DNA from: Jaminaea rosea
Lineage: Eukaryota > Basidiomycota > Exobasidiomycetes > Microstromatales
NCBI RefSeq assembly: GCF_003144245.1
Contig: NW_020289977.1
Coordinates: 1 to 64,000, forward strand
DNA length: 64,000 nt
Direction of reading: 5' to 3'
The position numbers and the translations under genes were made by a program. A model generated the notes under the pieces. It worked only from the letters and a program-made list of their open reading frames with translations, was not told the origin of the DNA and did not search any database. How positions within the stretch are numbered: position 1 is the first letter of the stretch; every line of letters starts with the position of its first letter. Below are positions 43,692 to 54,674 of this stretch, one piece after another.

Positions 43692-46600
43692 ACAACAGCA
43701 GCCGGGCTTCGAGGCCCGCTCACCGCACGCCTCACCAATGGTGCACCACCCTCCCTCCACGCCCGCAACCATCTCCTCCCCAGCATCCAGTCGAGCACAG
43801 GCTGCGCCCTTCTCGCCCTCGACTGCTCCCAGCAGCATTGCGTCACCTTCGATCCACGGCGGTCATCTCGGAATGGGTCGCCCTCCGCCTGCCTTCCAGA
43901 TGCCAGGCGCCGGCTATGGTCACAGCCCGAGCCACTCGTTCAGCGGCGCCAATGCCATGAGTCCTTCGGCGAGACAATTTGAGCCTGCACAAAAGCGCGC
44001 GAGCAGCGCGATCAGAATTGTCAACCCTGACACCAAGGCGACAGTCGACGTCAAGGCTAGCCCAGCGCCGACGCCGAAGCCTGCAGCCCCAGCAGCCTCA
44101 CCCGCTCCGACCAACGACAGCAAGGACGCTACGCCTGCCTCTACGCCCGCTGCCACCCCGGCGCCCGCCCAGGCACCAGCTGCAGCACCTGCGACTCCCG
44201 CCCCTGCAGCCGCAGCCGCTCCATCCACGCCCACGCCCGCAGCCGCAGCCGCTCCTGCCACGCCCTCATCGAAAGGCCGCATCGAGACGGCCAACGAATT
44301 CCAGGCGCGTGTAAAGGCCCTCGCAGAGGAGAACCAGCGCAAGAAGGCCGCAGCAAAGGAGGCCGCCCTCGCCAAGTCTGACGAGGCCGAGCAAGAGCGC
44401 AAGAAGAAGGCAGATGCCGACGCTGAGGCTGCGAAGAAGCGCGAGGAAGAGGAAAAGGCGCACAAGGAGCGCGAAGCCAAGCTCGAGGCCGAAAAGAAGG
44501 CTGATGCCGAGAAGAAAGAGGAGGAGGCACGCAAGGCCGCCGCTGCTCAGGAGCAGGCTGCGCGGGAGAAGGACGAGGCCGATGCCAAGGTTGCCGAGGG
44601 GCCCAAGGCTACTGCGGACAAGGCGGAGCAGGACGAGCAAAAGGTCGCCGACCGTGTCATCGACACCAATGCCGCAGGCACACAGGCAGAGAGCGCCAAG
44701 CTCGACGCCGAGGAGTCAGTCGCTACGGGCGAAAAGTCCGGCGCAGAGGCAGGCAAGGACGCTCTAGGCACCCCACGCTCCGTCGCCGACATCGAGCGCA
44801 TGGCGCGAGAGGCATCGTCTGTCCCCTCCACACCGCACGAGACGGTCGGCCGTACCCCTCTCTTCCCCACTACGCCCCGCACTCCTGGCACACCGGGCTT
44901 CGCTGGCCTCCCCGCCAAGCCCATGAGCTCCATGTCCGCCTCTACCAGCGCCAACGGCGGTGTCGGTAGCGGCACCAGCATCACACTGGACAGCGCACAG
45001 CTCGAGAAGCGTCGCAAGCCCGCTGCACTCGACACTGCCGCGGCTCAGAAGACGGCCTCTGCCGCGCCTGCCAGCAGCAGCAGCGAGCCGCCAGCCTCTG
45101 CTGCCTCGCAGGCCCTGGGCTCCGCACGCTTCATCGACGACATCTCCAAGGTTGCCTACCCAGAGAACGTGCAATCTCCGAAGCCCGAGCTGAACAAGAC
45201 TGCCGAGCCTGGCAAGTTCCGCTACGACCGCGACTTCCTGCTGCAATTCATGGGCGTGTACTCAGAGAAGCCGCTGGATATGCCCCCGCTCGCCTCGATT
45301 GGCATGGAGCAAGGACAGATGGGCGCGGGAGGCCGTGGTGCTGGCGGGCGCAGGTCTTCGCAGATGGGTCCTCCCGCGGCAGGTGGGCGTGGCCAAGGAC
45401 TGGGGCTCGGCGGCCTCGGTGGAGCGGGTGGTGCCTTTGGGCGTACCGGGTCAGGATCAGCCATGGGTGGTATGGGGTCGTTCTCCCACCCGCCCAAGAC
45501 GAGCGAGGAGCGCTTCGCCCAGTCCAGCTCAGGCATGCGACCAGGCGGCGCATTTGGCAATTCGGGGCCCATGGGCTCGTTCAACGCCAGCAGCCGTACC
45601 CAGCCCCTGTCGCGTGGCGGCAGCGGGTCGGGCGCTCTGCCCTCTCGCGAGATGATGGGCACAGGCGTCCCTGCAGGCGCTCGCACAGCGTCTAGGCGTG
45701 GCCGCACACGAGAGCCAGGAGGAGGCCGCGGTGGTGAGGGCAAGGTCAACCCGCCAGAGAAGGGTGGGCCGACGATCCCCATGGACCAGGTTGTTCCTCT
45801 TGCTCACTCGGACACTAGATGGCAGGCCGGTACCAAGGTCAGCGCCGATTCGCCCGAGCTTGTGCAGCGCAAGGTCAAGGCGCTACTCAACAAGCTCACC
45901 GTCGAGAAGTTTGCCAGCATTTCGGATCAGATTCTGGAGTGGGCCAACAAGTCTACCGAGGAGAATGATGGGCGCACGCTGCGCCAGGTCATTGCGCTCA
46001 TCTTTGAAAAGGCCACGGACGAGGCTGCCTGGTCAGAAATGTACGCGCAGTTGTGCCGCAAGCTCCAAGAGAAGCTCAGCCTCGACGTCCAAGACGAGGG
46101 CCTTCGCACAGCCGACGGCAAACCCGTCACTGGTGGTCACCTTTTCCGCAAGTACCTCCTCACCCGATGCCAAGAGGACTTCGAGCGCGGCTGGGCCATG
46201 CGAGACGCCATGGTCGACGCAGCCAAGAGTAAGGAGGCGGAGGACTCGGCCAAGAAGGCTAGCAATGAGAAGGCAGAGGCCGAGGCCAAGGAGGCTGCCG
46301 AGCGCGGTGAGAAGGTCGAGGAGAACAAGGAGGCAGAGCTCATGAGCGACGAGTACTACGCTGCGGCCAAGGCGAAGCGTCGCGGCCTGGGTCTGGTGCG
46401 CTTCATCGGCGAGCTCTTCAAGCTGTCCATGCTCACCGAGCGCATCATGCACAACTGCATCAAGAAGCTCCTGAGCAACGCTACAGACCCCGAGGAGGAG
46501 GAGATCGAGTCCCTCTGCAAGCTCGTTACCACCGTCGGTCGCCAGCTCGACACGGAGAAGGCTCGCGGTCACATCGATATCTACTTCCAGCGTATGCAGC

Positions 46601-47718
46601 AGATGAGCAAGAGCGAGTCGATCAACTCGCGCATGCGCTTCATGATCCAAGACGTCATCGAGCTGCGCGCTGCGGGTTGGAAGGGCAAGCAGGAATCTGC
46701 CGGACCGAAGAGCATTGCACAGATCCACGAGGACGCAGCAAAGCAGAAACAGCAAGCAGAGGCCGAGCTTGCTGCTCGTTCCCGCGGTGGACCCCCCTCT
46801 CGTGGTGGATCGAGAAGAGGGCAGCAGCGTGGCGATTTCCCCGGCCCTGGTCAGCCTGTGGGTCCCGACGGGTGGACGTCAGTGGGCAATGCTCCTCCTC
46901 CGCCGCGACCGACCCGTACGGGCGACATGTCCGCCTTTGGCAAGGGCATCGAGCGCACCGGATCTGGGCGACCGCTCTCTCTCGGCTTGGGACCGCAGAA
47001 CGTCTTTGCCAAGAAGCAGCAGAAGAGCTCTGAGGACGGATCCAAGCCGCCGAGCCGCACCAACTCGAGCGCTAACATGTTCGAGATGCTCAACCAGGCA
47101 GAACCGCCGCAGCAGGCTGAGCGACCCAAGCTCAACTTGGCGCCGCGTACTAAGCCGGCGCCGGGTAGCGAGGGGCAGGACGACGAGGGCGATGAGGGCG
47201 AGGACGACGAAGAGGAGGGAGACGACGCAAAGGATGGCGATGCTGAGGACGCTGCCGCGCCGGCGGATATGGACGATGCGACTGCGACACGCAAGATCGA
47301 CAATGACGTAAAGGAGTACATGGAGATCCGCGACGTCAAAGAAGGCGCCATGGCTCTCGAGACGCTCCCAGCATCACGGCGCCCCGCCTTCATCACCAAG
47401 ATCACAGAGGTGGCCCTCAACAAGAAGGAGGACGATGTCCGTCTCGTCTCGCGTCTCTTCTCCTCTGCCCGTGAGTCGTCGCTGCTCAAGGACGAGGACT
47501 TTGAGGCCGGCTTCAAGGAGGCAGGAATTGCCATGCTGGACGATATTTCCATCGATGTGCCGAGCGTGTACAAGTTCATGGCCATCCTCCTCGTCGGGGC
47601 TGGGTTGCCGCAGGAGAATGTGGAGAAGTTGGCAGAGAGTGTAGAGGGAGAAGGGATTAAGACGCCTAAGCAGAAGTTGCTGGAGAAGGTCGAGGAGGAG
47701 CGTAATGTTGAGGCGTAG
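42538..47718 (+). CDS. TIF4631: Translation initiation factor eIF4G
   Basis: Single exon, 1726 aa. The scaffold of eIF4F. Residues 1-540 are Ala/Gln/Pro/Ser-rich with a 21-Gln run; about 540-720 is a charged Lys/Glu/Ala helix. The eIF4E-binding motif Y-x4-L-hydrophobic is exact at 896-902 (YDRDFLL), followed by a Gly/Arg-rich stretch. The MIF4G HEAT domain covers about 1105-1365 (VQRKVKALLNKLTVEKFASISDQIL, RTLRQVIALIFEKA, GLVRFIGELFKLSMLTERIMHNCI), which binds eIF4A. Unlike yeast eIF4G, a C-terminal MA3 domain is present at about 1585-1720 (DVKEYMEIRDVKEGAMALETL...VYKFMAILLVGAG). An acidic tract (about 1545-1580) precedes it. Confidence 0.95.
43639..43701 (+). repeat. CAG/CAA tract coding for 21 glutamines in eIF4G
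   Basis: Sixty-three bases of CAG with four CAA interruptions in the eIF4G reading frame; likely length-polymorphic. A (GCA)n alanine tract lies near 42592-42618 of the same gene. Confidence 0.95.
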
Positions 47719-48564
47719 GCGTAGGCGTAGATGTGAAGAGCAAAACCTCATCTCAACTCTTCTCGCTCGCCTCGCTCGCCTCGCTCGCCTCGCTGGTTCC
47801 CCCTCTTGTCAGTGTGTATCCCCCCCCCCGCACCCAGCAGCCCGTCGCCGAGCGTTGCGTTGCCTTGCGTTGCGTTGCATCGGTCACTATCAAAAATGGC
47901 AATCCTCACCGTTGCAGTTTGACCCCCCACACCCACCCAGTTGAGCGTGAGAGTGTGAGAGAGTTTCGTTGCGGCGAAGTGGGCTGAGTGAGCGTTCTGC
48001 TGATGCTGAGCTGTTCGTTGGTTTGTGCATCGTTTATGCCCCGCGTGGCTTTGAGGTCCGCCGGTCCGACTGGGCTGCTCAGGGCCAGTCAGTGAGTCCA
48101 GTCCAAGCGCTCGACTTGGCTCGCTCGGTCGTGTCGACTTGTCGAATGGGATTCGGCGCTTGCTCCTCTCTCTCTCTCTCTCGCACTCTCGCTCGCTCTC
48201 TCCGTGTTGCAGCAGCCTTGCCTCGCCTTGCCTTGCTCTGCCAGCTCTCTTCTGTGCTAGCTGTGCTTCATCGATTAAGCGATTGCTCCTTCTTCCCCTC
48301 CTCCTCCTCCTCAGCAGAGGTAGCACCAATTTCACCCTCGTCGTCACACACCTCTTCTCTCCTCCGCCCCCCCCCCTCCCCCTTCACTCGCATACAAGCA
48401 GCAACCACGAAAGAGGGGCTGCGGGAGTCGGGTGTTTTCTCACCAATCACTCGACTCACACGCCCGGAGAGCCCCACCAATCAACCATTTCTAGCGCGGT
48501 GCTTACATCCCCTACCCCTTCCTCGCACGGAGCTATCAAGCCCTCCTACACCGCCCTCGCCAGG
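47719..48564. promoter_or_regulatory. Intergenic: eIF4G 3' end and long CT-rich leader of the Zds gene
   Basis: 846 bases. Holds tandem CGCTCGCCT-like repeats at 47762-47794, C runs (47820-47829, 48368-48376) and pyrimidine-rich blocks (48168-48182). An open frame continues 142 codons upstream of the Zds start, but it consists of Leu/Ser produced by CT-rich DNA and I read it as leader. Confidence 0.5.
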
Positions 48565-51500
48565 ATGCAGAACATCACCGATCAAGAGCTTCAGCGGGAA
48601 GTCGAGGCACTCAAGTCTCATCGACGCATCTCGGTGAATCGACCCATTCTCGACCCAGACCTCCCGGACATGGCTGCTGTTCGCGGCGGCGGGCAGGAGA
48701 TCATGGCTGCTTCGCCGCATCGACAGGAGAGCAGTGCGAGTAATCGCAGCAATAGGAGTGGGGGAAGCGATGGCAGCGGCGGCAGCGGCGGCGGCGGAGG
48801 TGGTGTCGCGAGTCCACACGCTGCGAGCCCGCCGTCAAGTCTGAGGTCGCTGAGGAGACCCATGGGAGTCACGCTCAATGACGATGGACCGTCGAATAGG
48901 CAGACAGGAGCGTCTGGATCGTCTTCGTCGAATTCAGGCGCCGGCTCTGGGTCTGGACGTCAGGCATTCACTGCTAGGCGGCGTGGCCCTGGTGGCGAGG
49001 GAACATCAATCCGTAATCGCCCTCGAAGTCCGAGTGCTCAAGCATTAGCCGCATCGTCCTCTGCAGCTGGATCCTCCGCATCATCATCTCCCTCGTCATC
49101 GACAGACAGAGGAGGGCCTACGGACCCCTCTCACCTCTTCTGGGTGCCTGCCTCCATCCACCCAGAGATCTCCCCTTCCCACTTCAAGCAGTTCCTCCAA
49201 GAACACGCCTCAAGAGCAGTAAGAGAAGGGACCCCACCTCCAGGCGAAGCCGGCCTCAACCCTCTCAACTCCTCCCTCTCCTCGTCCTCGTCCTCTTCCT
49301 TCGGCGTTGTACAGCAACCCACGTCGCCTACTTCCCCCATCCTCGACAACACGCCCCCACCCAGTCCCATCAGCTTCGCCTCCCGCCAAACCAGCATCGC
49401 CCGGCGTGGCAGCACGCTCCGTAGACAATATCGCCCAGAGAACGATACGGATGACGATGAGGCCCCACCACAATCTGTGGCGCCTGTCCACAGAGCAGGG
49501 GAGCCAGCGCTCAGCATCATGGACCTGCAGAAGCTCGAGGCCCTCGCCGAGGAAGCGAGCAAGAGTAGCGACGAGAATGAGCTACGGAGCGTCCTGAGGC
49601 GGACGATGAGCTTGGGAGCCGGGCCTGGGGCGACGATGGATACCGTGGACGCTGTCCCTCCTCCAGCAGGGGAGGATGGAGACTCGCCCCTCATCGTTCC
49701 TCCGCCTGGACAGATATTGAGGAGAGCAGCCCGCACCAAGATCAGGAAGAGCTCCATGTCCGGAGTAGAGGGGGAGCAGCGTTCCTCCCTCTCGTCGCGC
49801 ATGTCCCGGCGTCGAGCCATGGCTGGTCAGTCCATGAGTGGAGGAAGCGACACGGCGTCAGAGGCAGAGACGACGATTACTGAGCGCGGCTCTCGTGGAG
49901 CAGACGACGATCTGTCGTCGGTGGGTCTCTCCCTCATGCAACGCAGAGCCAGTGATACGTCCGACTTGTCCTCTTCAGGCGACGATGAAGGGAGAGAGTT
50001 GGGATCCAGAGACGATACGACCGAGTCCATCTTTGATGCCTACTCTCGCGAATCGCGCGAGTCGATCTTCTCCGAGGGGAGTCAGAGAACTAGCACGACG
50101 AGCATCACGGGTGGAGACGATACGTTCGAGGGGATGTTGAGCAAGTGGAATCTTGACGATCGAGCTGCGGGTGCGAGCCAGCAGGGCGTCAGCAAGTCGC
50201 CCCCGGATACGCCGACACAAGCATCCATCAAGTCCAGCGGGGCAGGGGCAGGCATGGGAGGAGGAGGGTACTTCGATATCCCGTCCCGCTCAGTGCAAGA
50301 AAGCGGCCGTTCGAGCAGCAGACAGGGCACGATGCTCGTTGACTCCCCCGTACAGTCACCAGAGACAGAGGCACAGCCCCAGCCTGCCCTCACATCGTCC
50401 CTGGACCAACGCGCCCAGACGGACCCGCCTTCCCCCTCCAACTGGCCCGTCGCCGTCTCCCACGTCCCGCCTGTGCCCTCCTTTGAGAAGGCGAGGCAGC
50501 CGGCCTCAGCACCTCCACAGCATCAACAGCACCAGCAGCAGCCAGCGATCCGCCGCCAGCCTTCCGATCAAGCACAACCGCAGTCTGCCCTCGCCCAGCT
50601 TTACCACGAGCAACGCCAGCAGCAGCAGCAGCAGCCGCGCGCTCAGAGTCTCAACGCTCCACCGCCAAGCGCGCCACCTTCCCTCTCCTCCGGCCCCGCC
50701 TCCAAGTCAAAAGATCGCGAGAAGCGCTCGGGCGGCTTTGCCAGCTGGTTCGGCATCGGTAAAGACGACGAAGATGGAGCGCGTGCTGAGAAGAAGAGGG
50801 AGAAGGCATCGCGCAAAGAGGAGGCTGCAGCAGCAGCTGCAGCTGCCGCGGCGTCGAACACAGCGGGGCCCTATGCTACAACGCCTGGCAGTGCGCCTAC
50901 GGGCGGTGGTGGCAAAGCCGACAAGGGCGAGAAGGAAAAGGGCGAAAAGGATGTAGGCTCCTTCCTTGGCGCCTTGTTCGGCAAGAAGAAGGGACACGAC
51001 GACGCCGAGCGCTCCAGCTCTGCCTCTGATCGCCATCGTGGAGGGCAGGGCTACGATGGGCAGCTCACCGCCGGATCGCTACTGGACCAACGCTATTCGG
51101 GCGGACCGGGAGGGGCGATGCGTCATTCCTACCGGTACCCGATCCATATCGAGCGAGCCGTATACCGGCTCAGTCATATCAAGCTGGCAAATCCGAGACG
51201 CCCGCTTTATGAGCAGGTGCTGATCAGTAACTTGATGTTCTGGTATTTGAGCGTGGTCAACCGTAGTCAGCAGCAGGCACAGCAGCAGCAGCAGGCGCAA
51301 GCCCAAGCCCAGCAACCGCAAGCGAGTCAACAGCCGCAAGCCCAGCAGCAGCAGCAGCAGCAGCAGCAGGAACAACAAATCGCCCAAGCGACTCCCAAGG
51401 ATCACGGGGAGCAACCCTCTGCTCAGCCAGGAGCATCTCAGTCGGATGTTCCTCCCTCTCAACAGGCCACGGCCTTGAGCAGCGCTGGCAGCTTCGAGCA

Positions 51501-52875
51501 CCCCTCTGGCGGGGACACCCCCATCGCTGAGCCAGCCGCTCCCGCCACAGCCCCTGCCCCGCCTTCACGTACTACGCCCTCGAGCTCCTCCTCCTCGCCC
51601 TCGTCCTCCTCTCCAACAAAGACCAAAAAGTCCGGCCTGGTCAAACCCAATCGCGCCCCTCCCGGGGGTCATCGATCAGCCGAAACGCCCATCCTTGCCG
51701 CGGGGTACGGGGCGCAGCATCGTCAGATCAACAATGACCTTGCGCTCCAACAGCATCAGGAGCGTCAACAGCGCGGTGCTGCTGCCCAGCAGGAACGCCA
51801 GCAGCAGCAGCAAGCGGGTGGAGGGAGGAGTGGCCAGCCAGTCCAGGAGTACAGCCTCGCGGCAGCTACCGGTGGGATCAGTGTGGGACAGGTCATAGAT
51901 CCACGGGCACTGCAGTATGCCTATTTGCAGCAGGCAGCGGGTCAGGAGCCAACGCGCGAGAGGGAGAGAGAAGAGGATTCCGCATCGATGCGATCGACGG
52001 GAAGTGCTGGGTCCACCACTAGTCCGAGGACTAGCCCCGCAATGGCACCCCAGCGTTCTCGTGGCCTTGGCGGGGCAGGGAGTGGAAGTGGAAGTGGCAG
52101 TGGAAGTGGCAGTGCGGCTTCCTCAATCGCCCCCTCTGGCTCGGGCTCAGGAGCGGATCTTGCAAGCAGTTCGGGCGCTTGGCTCGGTGGGGGGCGGAAC
52201 AGCGGGAGTAGCAGCGGTAGCGGCAGCGGTAGTGGCGGTGACAGGAACGACTGGCCTGTAAGCGGTACCGGTGCAGCTGGCGGGGGAGGCGCTGCTGCGA
52301 GTGGGAGGACGCCACGGTCCGCTGCTGCTTCTCCTGCTGCAGCGACGACTATGAGCGGTACAGGGCGAGCGAATGGAGATCAGTCCATGCCACGAGGACG
52401 GGAAGTGAGCGGAATAGGTGCTGAGGAGCACGATGCCCCTTCTACAGCCAGCAGACCACCAGCAGCGCGTCGTATCCCTTCCTCATCCTCTTCCTCATCG
52501 GCCTCGGCCTCGGCTTCCTCGGGCTTCTATCAGCCTGACACCAGCGTCAGCGGTGCGCCTCGGAGCAGCGTTGAGACGAGGGGCAGCACGGAGAGGTTGA
52601 GGCAGGAAGGAGGCGATGTCGCTGTCCTCGGCAGTACGGTACGTCGGCCGATGGGGGGTGCTTCGAGCTCCAACGACCTCAAGACGTTGAGTGGCGGCAG
52701 CGCTGCTAGTGCGGGTAGGGCGGGGGCGCAGCAGCAGCCTTCCCGCTCAGTATCTTACGGCGCGTGGGAGTGGCAGCATCAGCAGCAGCAGGGCGCCGAT
52801 CTGGGCGCTTCTGGTCCTGCCTCGAGGTCTGGCGTTAGGTCACCTTCGGCTTCCGCCGCCAGGAGAAGAGAGTAG
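48565..52875 (+). CDS. ZDS1: Zds-family regulator of PP2A-Cdc55
   Basis: Single exon, 1436 aa from MQNITDQELQREVEALKSHR. Two blocks identify it: LFWVPASIHPEISPSHFKQF at about 191-210, and the Zds C-terminal domain YRYPIHIERAVYRLSHIKLANPRRPLYEQVLISNLMFWYLSVVN at about 856-900. Budding-yeast Zds1/Zds2 bind Cdc55 through this domain and control PP2A in mitotic entry/exit and polarity. Between the blocks are Ser-rich regions. In yeast Zds proteins the domain lies at or near the C-terminus; here about 530 residues follow it, made of Gln runs, Gly-Ser repeats and Ser/Ala-rich sequence. The start was put at the first ATG after the pyrimidine-rich leader. Confidence 0.82.
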   Translation: MQNITDQELQREVEALKSHRRISVNRPILDPDLPDMAAVRGGGQEIMAASPHRQESSASNRSNRSGGSDGSGGSGGGGGGVASPHAASPPSSLRSLRRPMGVTLNDDGPSNRQTGASGSSSSNSGAGSGSGRQAFTARRRGPGGEGTSIRNRPRSPSAQALAASSSAAGSSASSSPSSSTDRGGPTDPSHLFWVPASIHPEISPSHFKQFLQEHASRAVREGTPPPGEAGLNPLNSSLSSSSSSSFGVVQQPTSPTSPILDNTPPPSPISFASRQTSIARRGSTLRRQYRPENDTDDDEAPPQSVAPVHRAGEPALSIMDLQKLEALAEEASKSSDENELRSVLRRTMSLGAGPGATMDTVDAVPPPAGEDGDSPLIVPPPGQILRRAARTKIRKSSMSGVEGEQRSSLSSRMSRRRAMAGQSMSGGSDTASEAETTITERGSRGADDDLSSVGLSLMQRRASDTSDLSSSGDDEGRELGSRDDTTESIFDAYSRESRESIFSEGSQRTSTTSITGGDDTFEGMLSKWNLDDRAAGASQQGVSKSPPDTPTQASIKSSGAGAGMGGGGYFDIPSRSVQESGRSSSRQGTMLVDSPVQSPETEAQPQPALTSSLDQRAQTDPPSPSNWPVAVSHVPPVPSFEKARQPASAPPQHQQHQQQPAIRRQPSDQAQPQSALAQLYHEQRQQQQQQPRAQSLNAPPPSAPPSLSSGPASKSKDREKRSGGFASWFGIGKDDEDGARAEKKREKASRKEEAAAAAAAAAASNTAGPYATTPGSAPTGGGGKADKGEKEKGEKDVGSFLGALFGKKKGHDDAERSSSASDRHRGGQGYDGQLTAGSLLDQRYSGGPGGAMRHSYRYPIHIERAVYRLSHIKLANPRRPLYEQVLISNLMFWYLSVVNRSQQQAQQQQQAQAQAQQPQASQQPQAQQQQQQQQQEQQIAQATPKDHGEQPSAQPGASQSDVPPSQQATALSSAGSFEHPSGGDTPIAEPAAPATAPAPPSRTTPSSSSSSPSSSSPTKTKKSGLVKPNRAPPGGHRSAETPILAAGYGAQHRQINNDLALQQHQERQQRGAAAQQERQQQQQAGGGRSGQPVQEYSLAAATGGISVGQVIDPRALQYAYLQQAAGQEPTREREREEDSASMRSTGSAGSTTSPRTSPAMAPQRSRGLGGAGSGSGSGSGSGSAASSIAPSGSGSGADLASSSGAWLGGGRNSGSSSGSGSGSGGDRNDWPVSGTGAAGGGGAAASGRTPRSAAASPAAATTMSGTGRANGDQSMPRGREVSGIGAEEHDAPSTASRPPAARRIPSSSSSSSASASASSGFYQPDTSVSGAPRSSVETRGSTERLRQEGGDVAVLGSTVRRPMGGASSSNDLKTLSGGSAASAGRAGAQQQPSRSVSYGAWEWQHQQQQGADLGASGPASRSGVRSPSASAARRRE

Positions 52876-53132
52876 CGTGCTACCGCCTCCCCCACCCCGT
52901 CCCCGCTGCCAGTCCTCGATCCCGTTCTCGCTCTCGTGCAGGCAAAGCATTGCTCCGCATTCTCGACTGTCTACTCTACTCACTCTGCTCTACCCTATCT
53001 CTCTGACGCTTCCACGCCATCTCACGCTACGTCCTTTCATGCCATGTCATCACTTCTAACGCTCGCTCGATCATACATTCCATTGCACGGCACAAACGCA
53101 CGTCCTCTACATCTACGTCTACGTCTACAGAC

Positions 53133-54674
53133 TCATGCCTTTCCGCTCTCCCCGCCGTTTCTCTCTTGTCGTCGTGTACTCCTCCACACCCACCTACCCC
53201 CATACCACCCAATGAGGAGGAGAGCAAAGAGCCCAACGACTCCCGCTCCAATATACCCAGAAGCGTCGCCCGCTGCGAGCCAGAAGGACCACCAGCTTCC
53301 TGCCAACCCGCCCCCACCCGCGCCTTCGTCGGGGGAGTCGTGCGCTTCAGCTGCGGCTGAGCAAGAGGTACAGCGCGATGCTATCAGGGACAGGAGGACT
53401 ATTGTGCCTATGATTAGGGCGAGGAGGATGGAGAGGGTGGTGAGGAGGAGGGAGAGGGTTGTTGTGGCTGGTGGGGGTAGAGCGTGCCCTGGGAGGGCAG
53501 GGTGGTTGGATGAGCCCGCCTTCTCCTCATCGTGCCGCTCCTGCTCCGCCATCTCGATAGGAGAGCAACTTTGCTCCGGCTGATCGGAGTTGACCACCTT
53601 TTCGACTGGCGGCGGACTGTTCGCCTCGGTATCGCCGTGCTCATCACTGCGACGCTCCTCCCACAAGGCCCACCACTTTCTCCCCTCCTCCCTCCTCGGC
53701 GGTGCATAAGCGTACACCATCAACACACTATCCACGCTATCCACGAGCGTCATTCCCGCAGTAAAAAGCAGTGCAAGCAGCACCACTTTAGCATCGCCTC
53801 CCTTCCCCCAATTCCCTGCCTCCTGCTGCGCTTCTGATCCACTCAGGTCCTCCTCTGCGCTGCTCACCCGTCGACCAGCGGCGGCAGAGATGGAGAGTAG
53901 GGCAATGGTCGATGCGGTATCGAATCCAAGACCGAAGAGGACCCCGATGGGGTAAAGGTGGTATGGTTGTGTGACGATGCGGAAGAGGGGTCCTGCAAGA
54001 CGGGTGTAGATGGTGCGTAGCCCGTGCCGTGCAGGGAGCCCTTTCTGCTCACCACCAGCAGTCCCCTCGCCCTCGCCCTCGACCTCACCCTTAATACTTT
54101 TCGCTCCTTCATCTTCTTCAACAAGAGTGGAGGGTTCTGTGCTTCCCCTCTTCTTCTTCTCCCTGCGACGACGCCGTATCGCTCTCACGAGGATGACGCT
54201 ATTGATAATCGCGACCACGATCAAGAAGCTCCCGCTCACCGCCTGCCCTACCACCCCGCCTACCCCGCTTACCCCGTCTAGTCGCGAGGCCACCGAGATG
54301 GAGATGGAGATGGCTACCGTTACTGCGACCACTATTGTCGAGTGGCCGAGGGAGAACCATAGACCTACGGTGATGGGTCTTCTCGATCCGCGCGCCGAGG
54401 ACGAGGAGCGCGGGGAGCTGGCAATGATCTTTCGCGTCGCATTATCGATGGCAGCAATATGGTCCGCATCCAAAGCGTGACGCAGACCGGTGGTCCAGGC
54501 TATCAGACATAGGCTGGCAAAGGAGTCTGAGCCGCGTGGAGGGGAAACGAGGAGCGAGGCGATCCAGAGAAGGAGGTTGGTGGCTACCAGTAGGGAGAGG
54601 AGGAGGATCGAACGAAGAAAGAGAGTCGGACGACGTCGGATACGCCAGCGTGTGGGGAGGGAAAGGGGGAGCAT
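53133..54674 (-). CDS. Nickel/cobalt transporter (NiCoT family)
   Basis: Single exon, 513 aa, starting MLPLSLPTRW. All four NiCoT signatures are present: GLRHALDADHIAAIDN in helix 2 (metal-binding H-A-x-D-A-D-H at 66-72), GLWFSLGHSTIVV, LFGLGFDTASTIALL and AGMTLVDSVDSVLMVYAY. Eight membrane helices are expected. Two cytosolic loops are enlarged: a Lys/Glu/Gly-rich one after helix 4 and an acidic one before the last pair of helices. It imports Ni2+ (or Co2+) at the plasma membrane; in fungi nickel is needed mainly for urease. An in-frame ATG 92 codons upstream exists but its extra sequence is not family-like. Head-to-head with the gene at 54956, 281 bases apart. Confidence 0.93.
   Translation of the reverse strand: MLPLSLPTRWRIRRRPTLFLRSILLLSLLVATNLLLWIASLLVSPPRGSDSFASLCLIAWTTGLRHALDADHIAAIDNATRKIIASSPRSSSSARGSRRPITVGLWFSLGHSTIVVAVTVAISISISVASRLDGVSGVGGVVGQAVSGSFLIVVAIINSVILVRAIRRRRREKKKRGSTEPSTLVEEDEGAKSIKGEVEGEGEGTAGGEQKGLPARHGLRTIYTRLAGPLFRIVTQPYHLYPIGVLFGLGFDTASTIALLSISAAAGRRVSSAEEDLSGSEAQQEAGNWGKGGDAKVVLLALLFTAGMTLVDSVDSVLMVYAYAPPRREEGRKWWALWEERRSDEHGDTEANSPPPVEKVVNSDQPEQSCSPIEMAEQERHDEEKAGSSNHPALPGHALPPPATTTLSLLLTTLSILLALIIGTIVLLSLIASRCTSCSAAAEAHDSPDEGAGGGGLAGSWWSFWLAAGDASGYIGAGVVGLFALLLIGWYGGRWVWRSTRRQERNGGESGKA

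Noticed and set aside
48139-48564. 142-codon N-terminal extension of the Zds protein with a Leu/Ser-rich apparent membrane segment
   Set aside because: Hydrophobicity comes from CT-rich leader DNA; a family-like acidic/helical start is at 48565.
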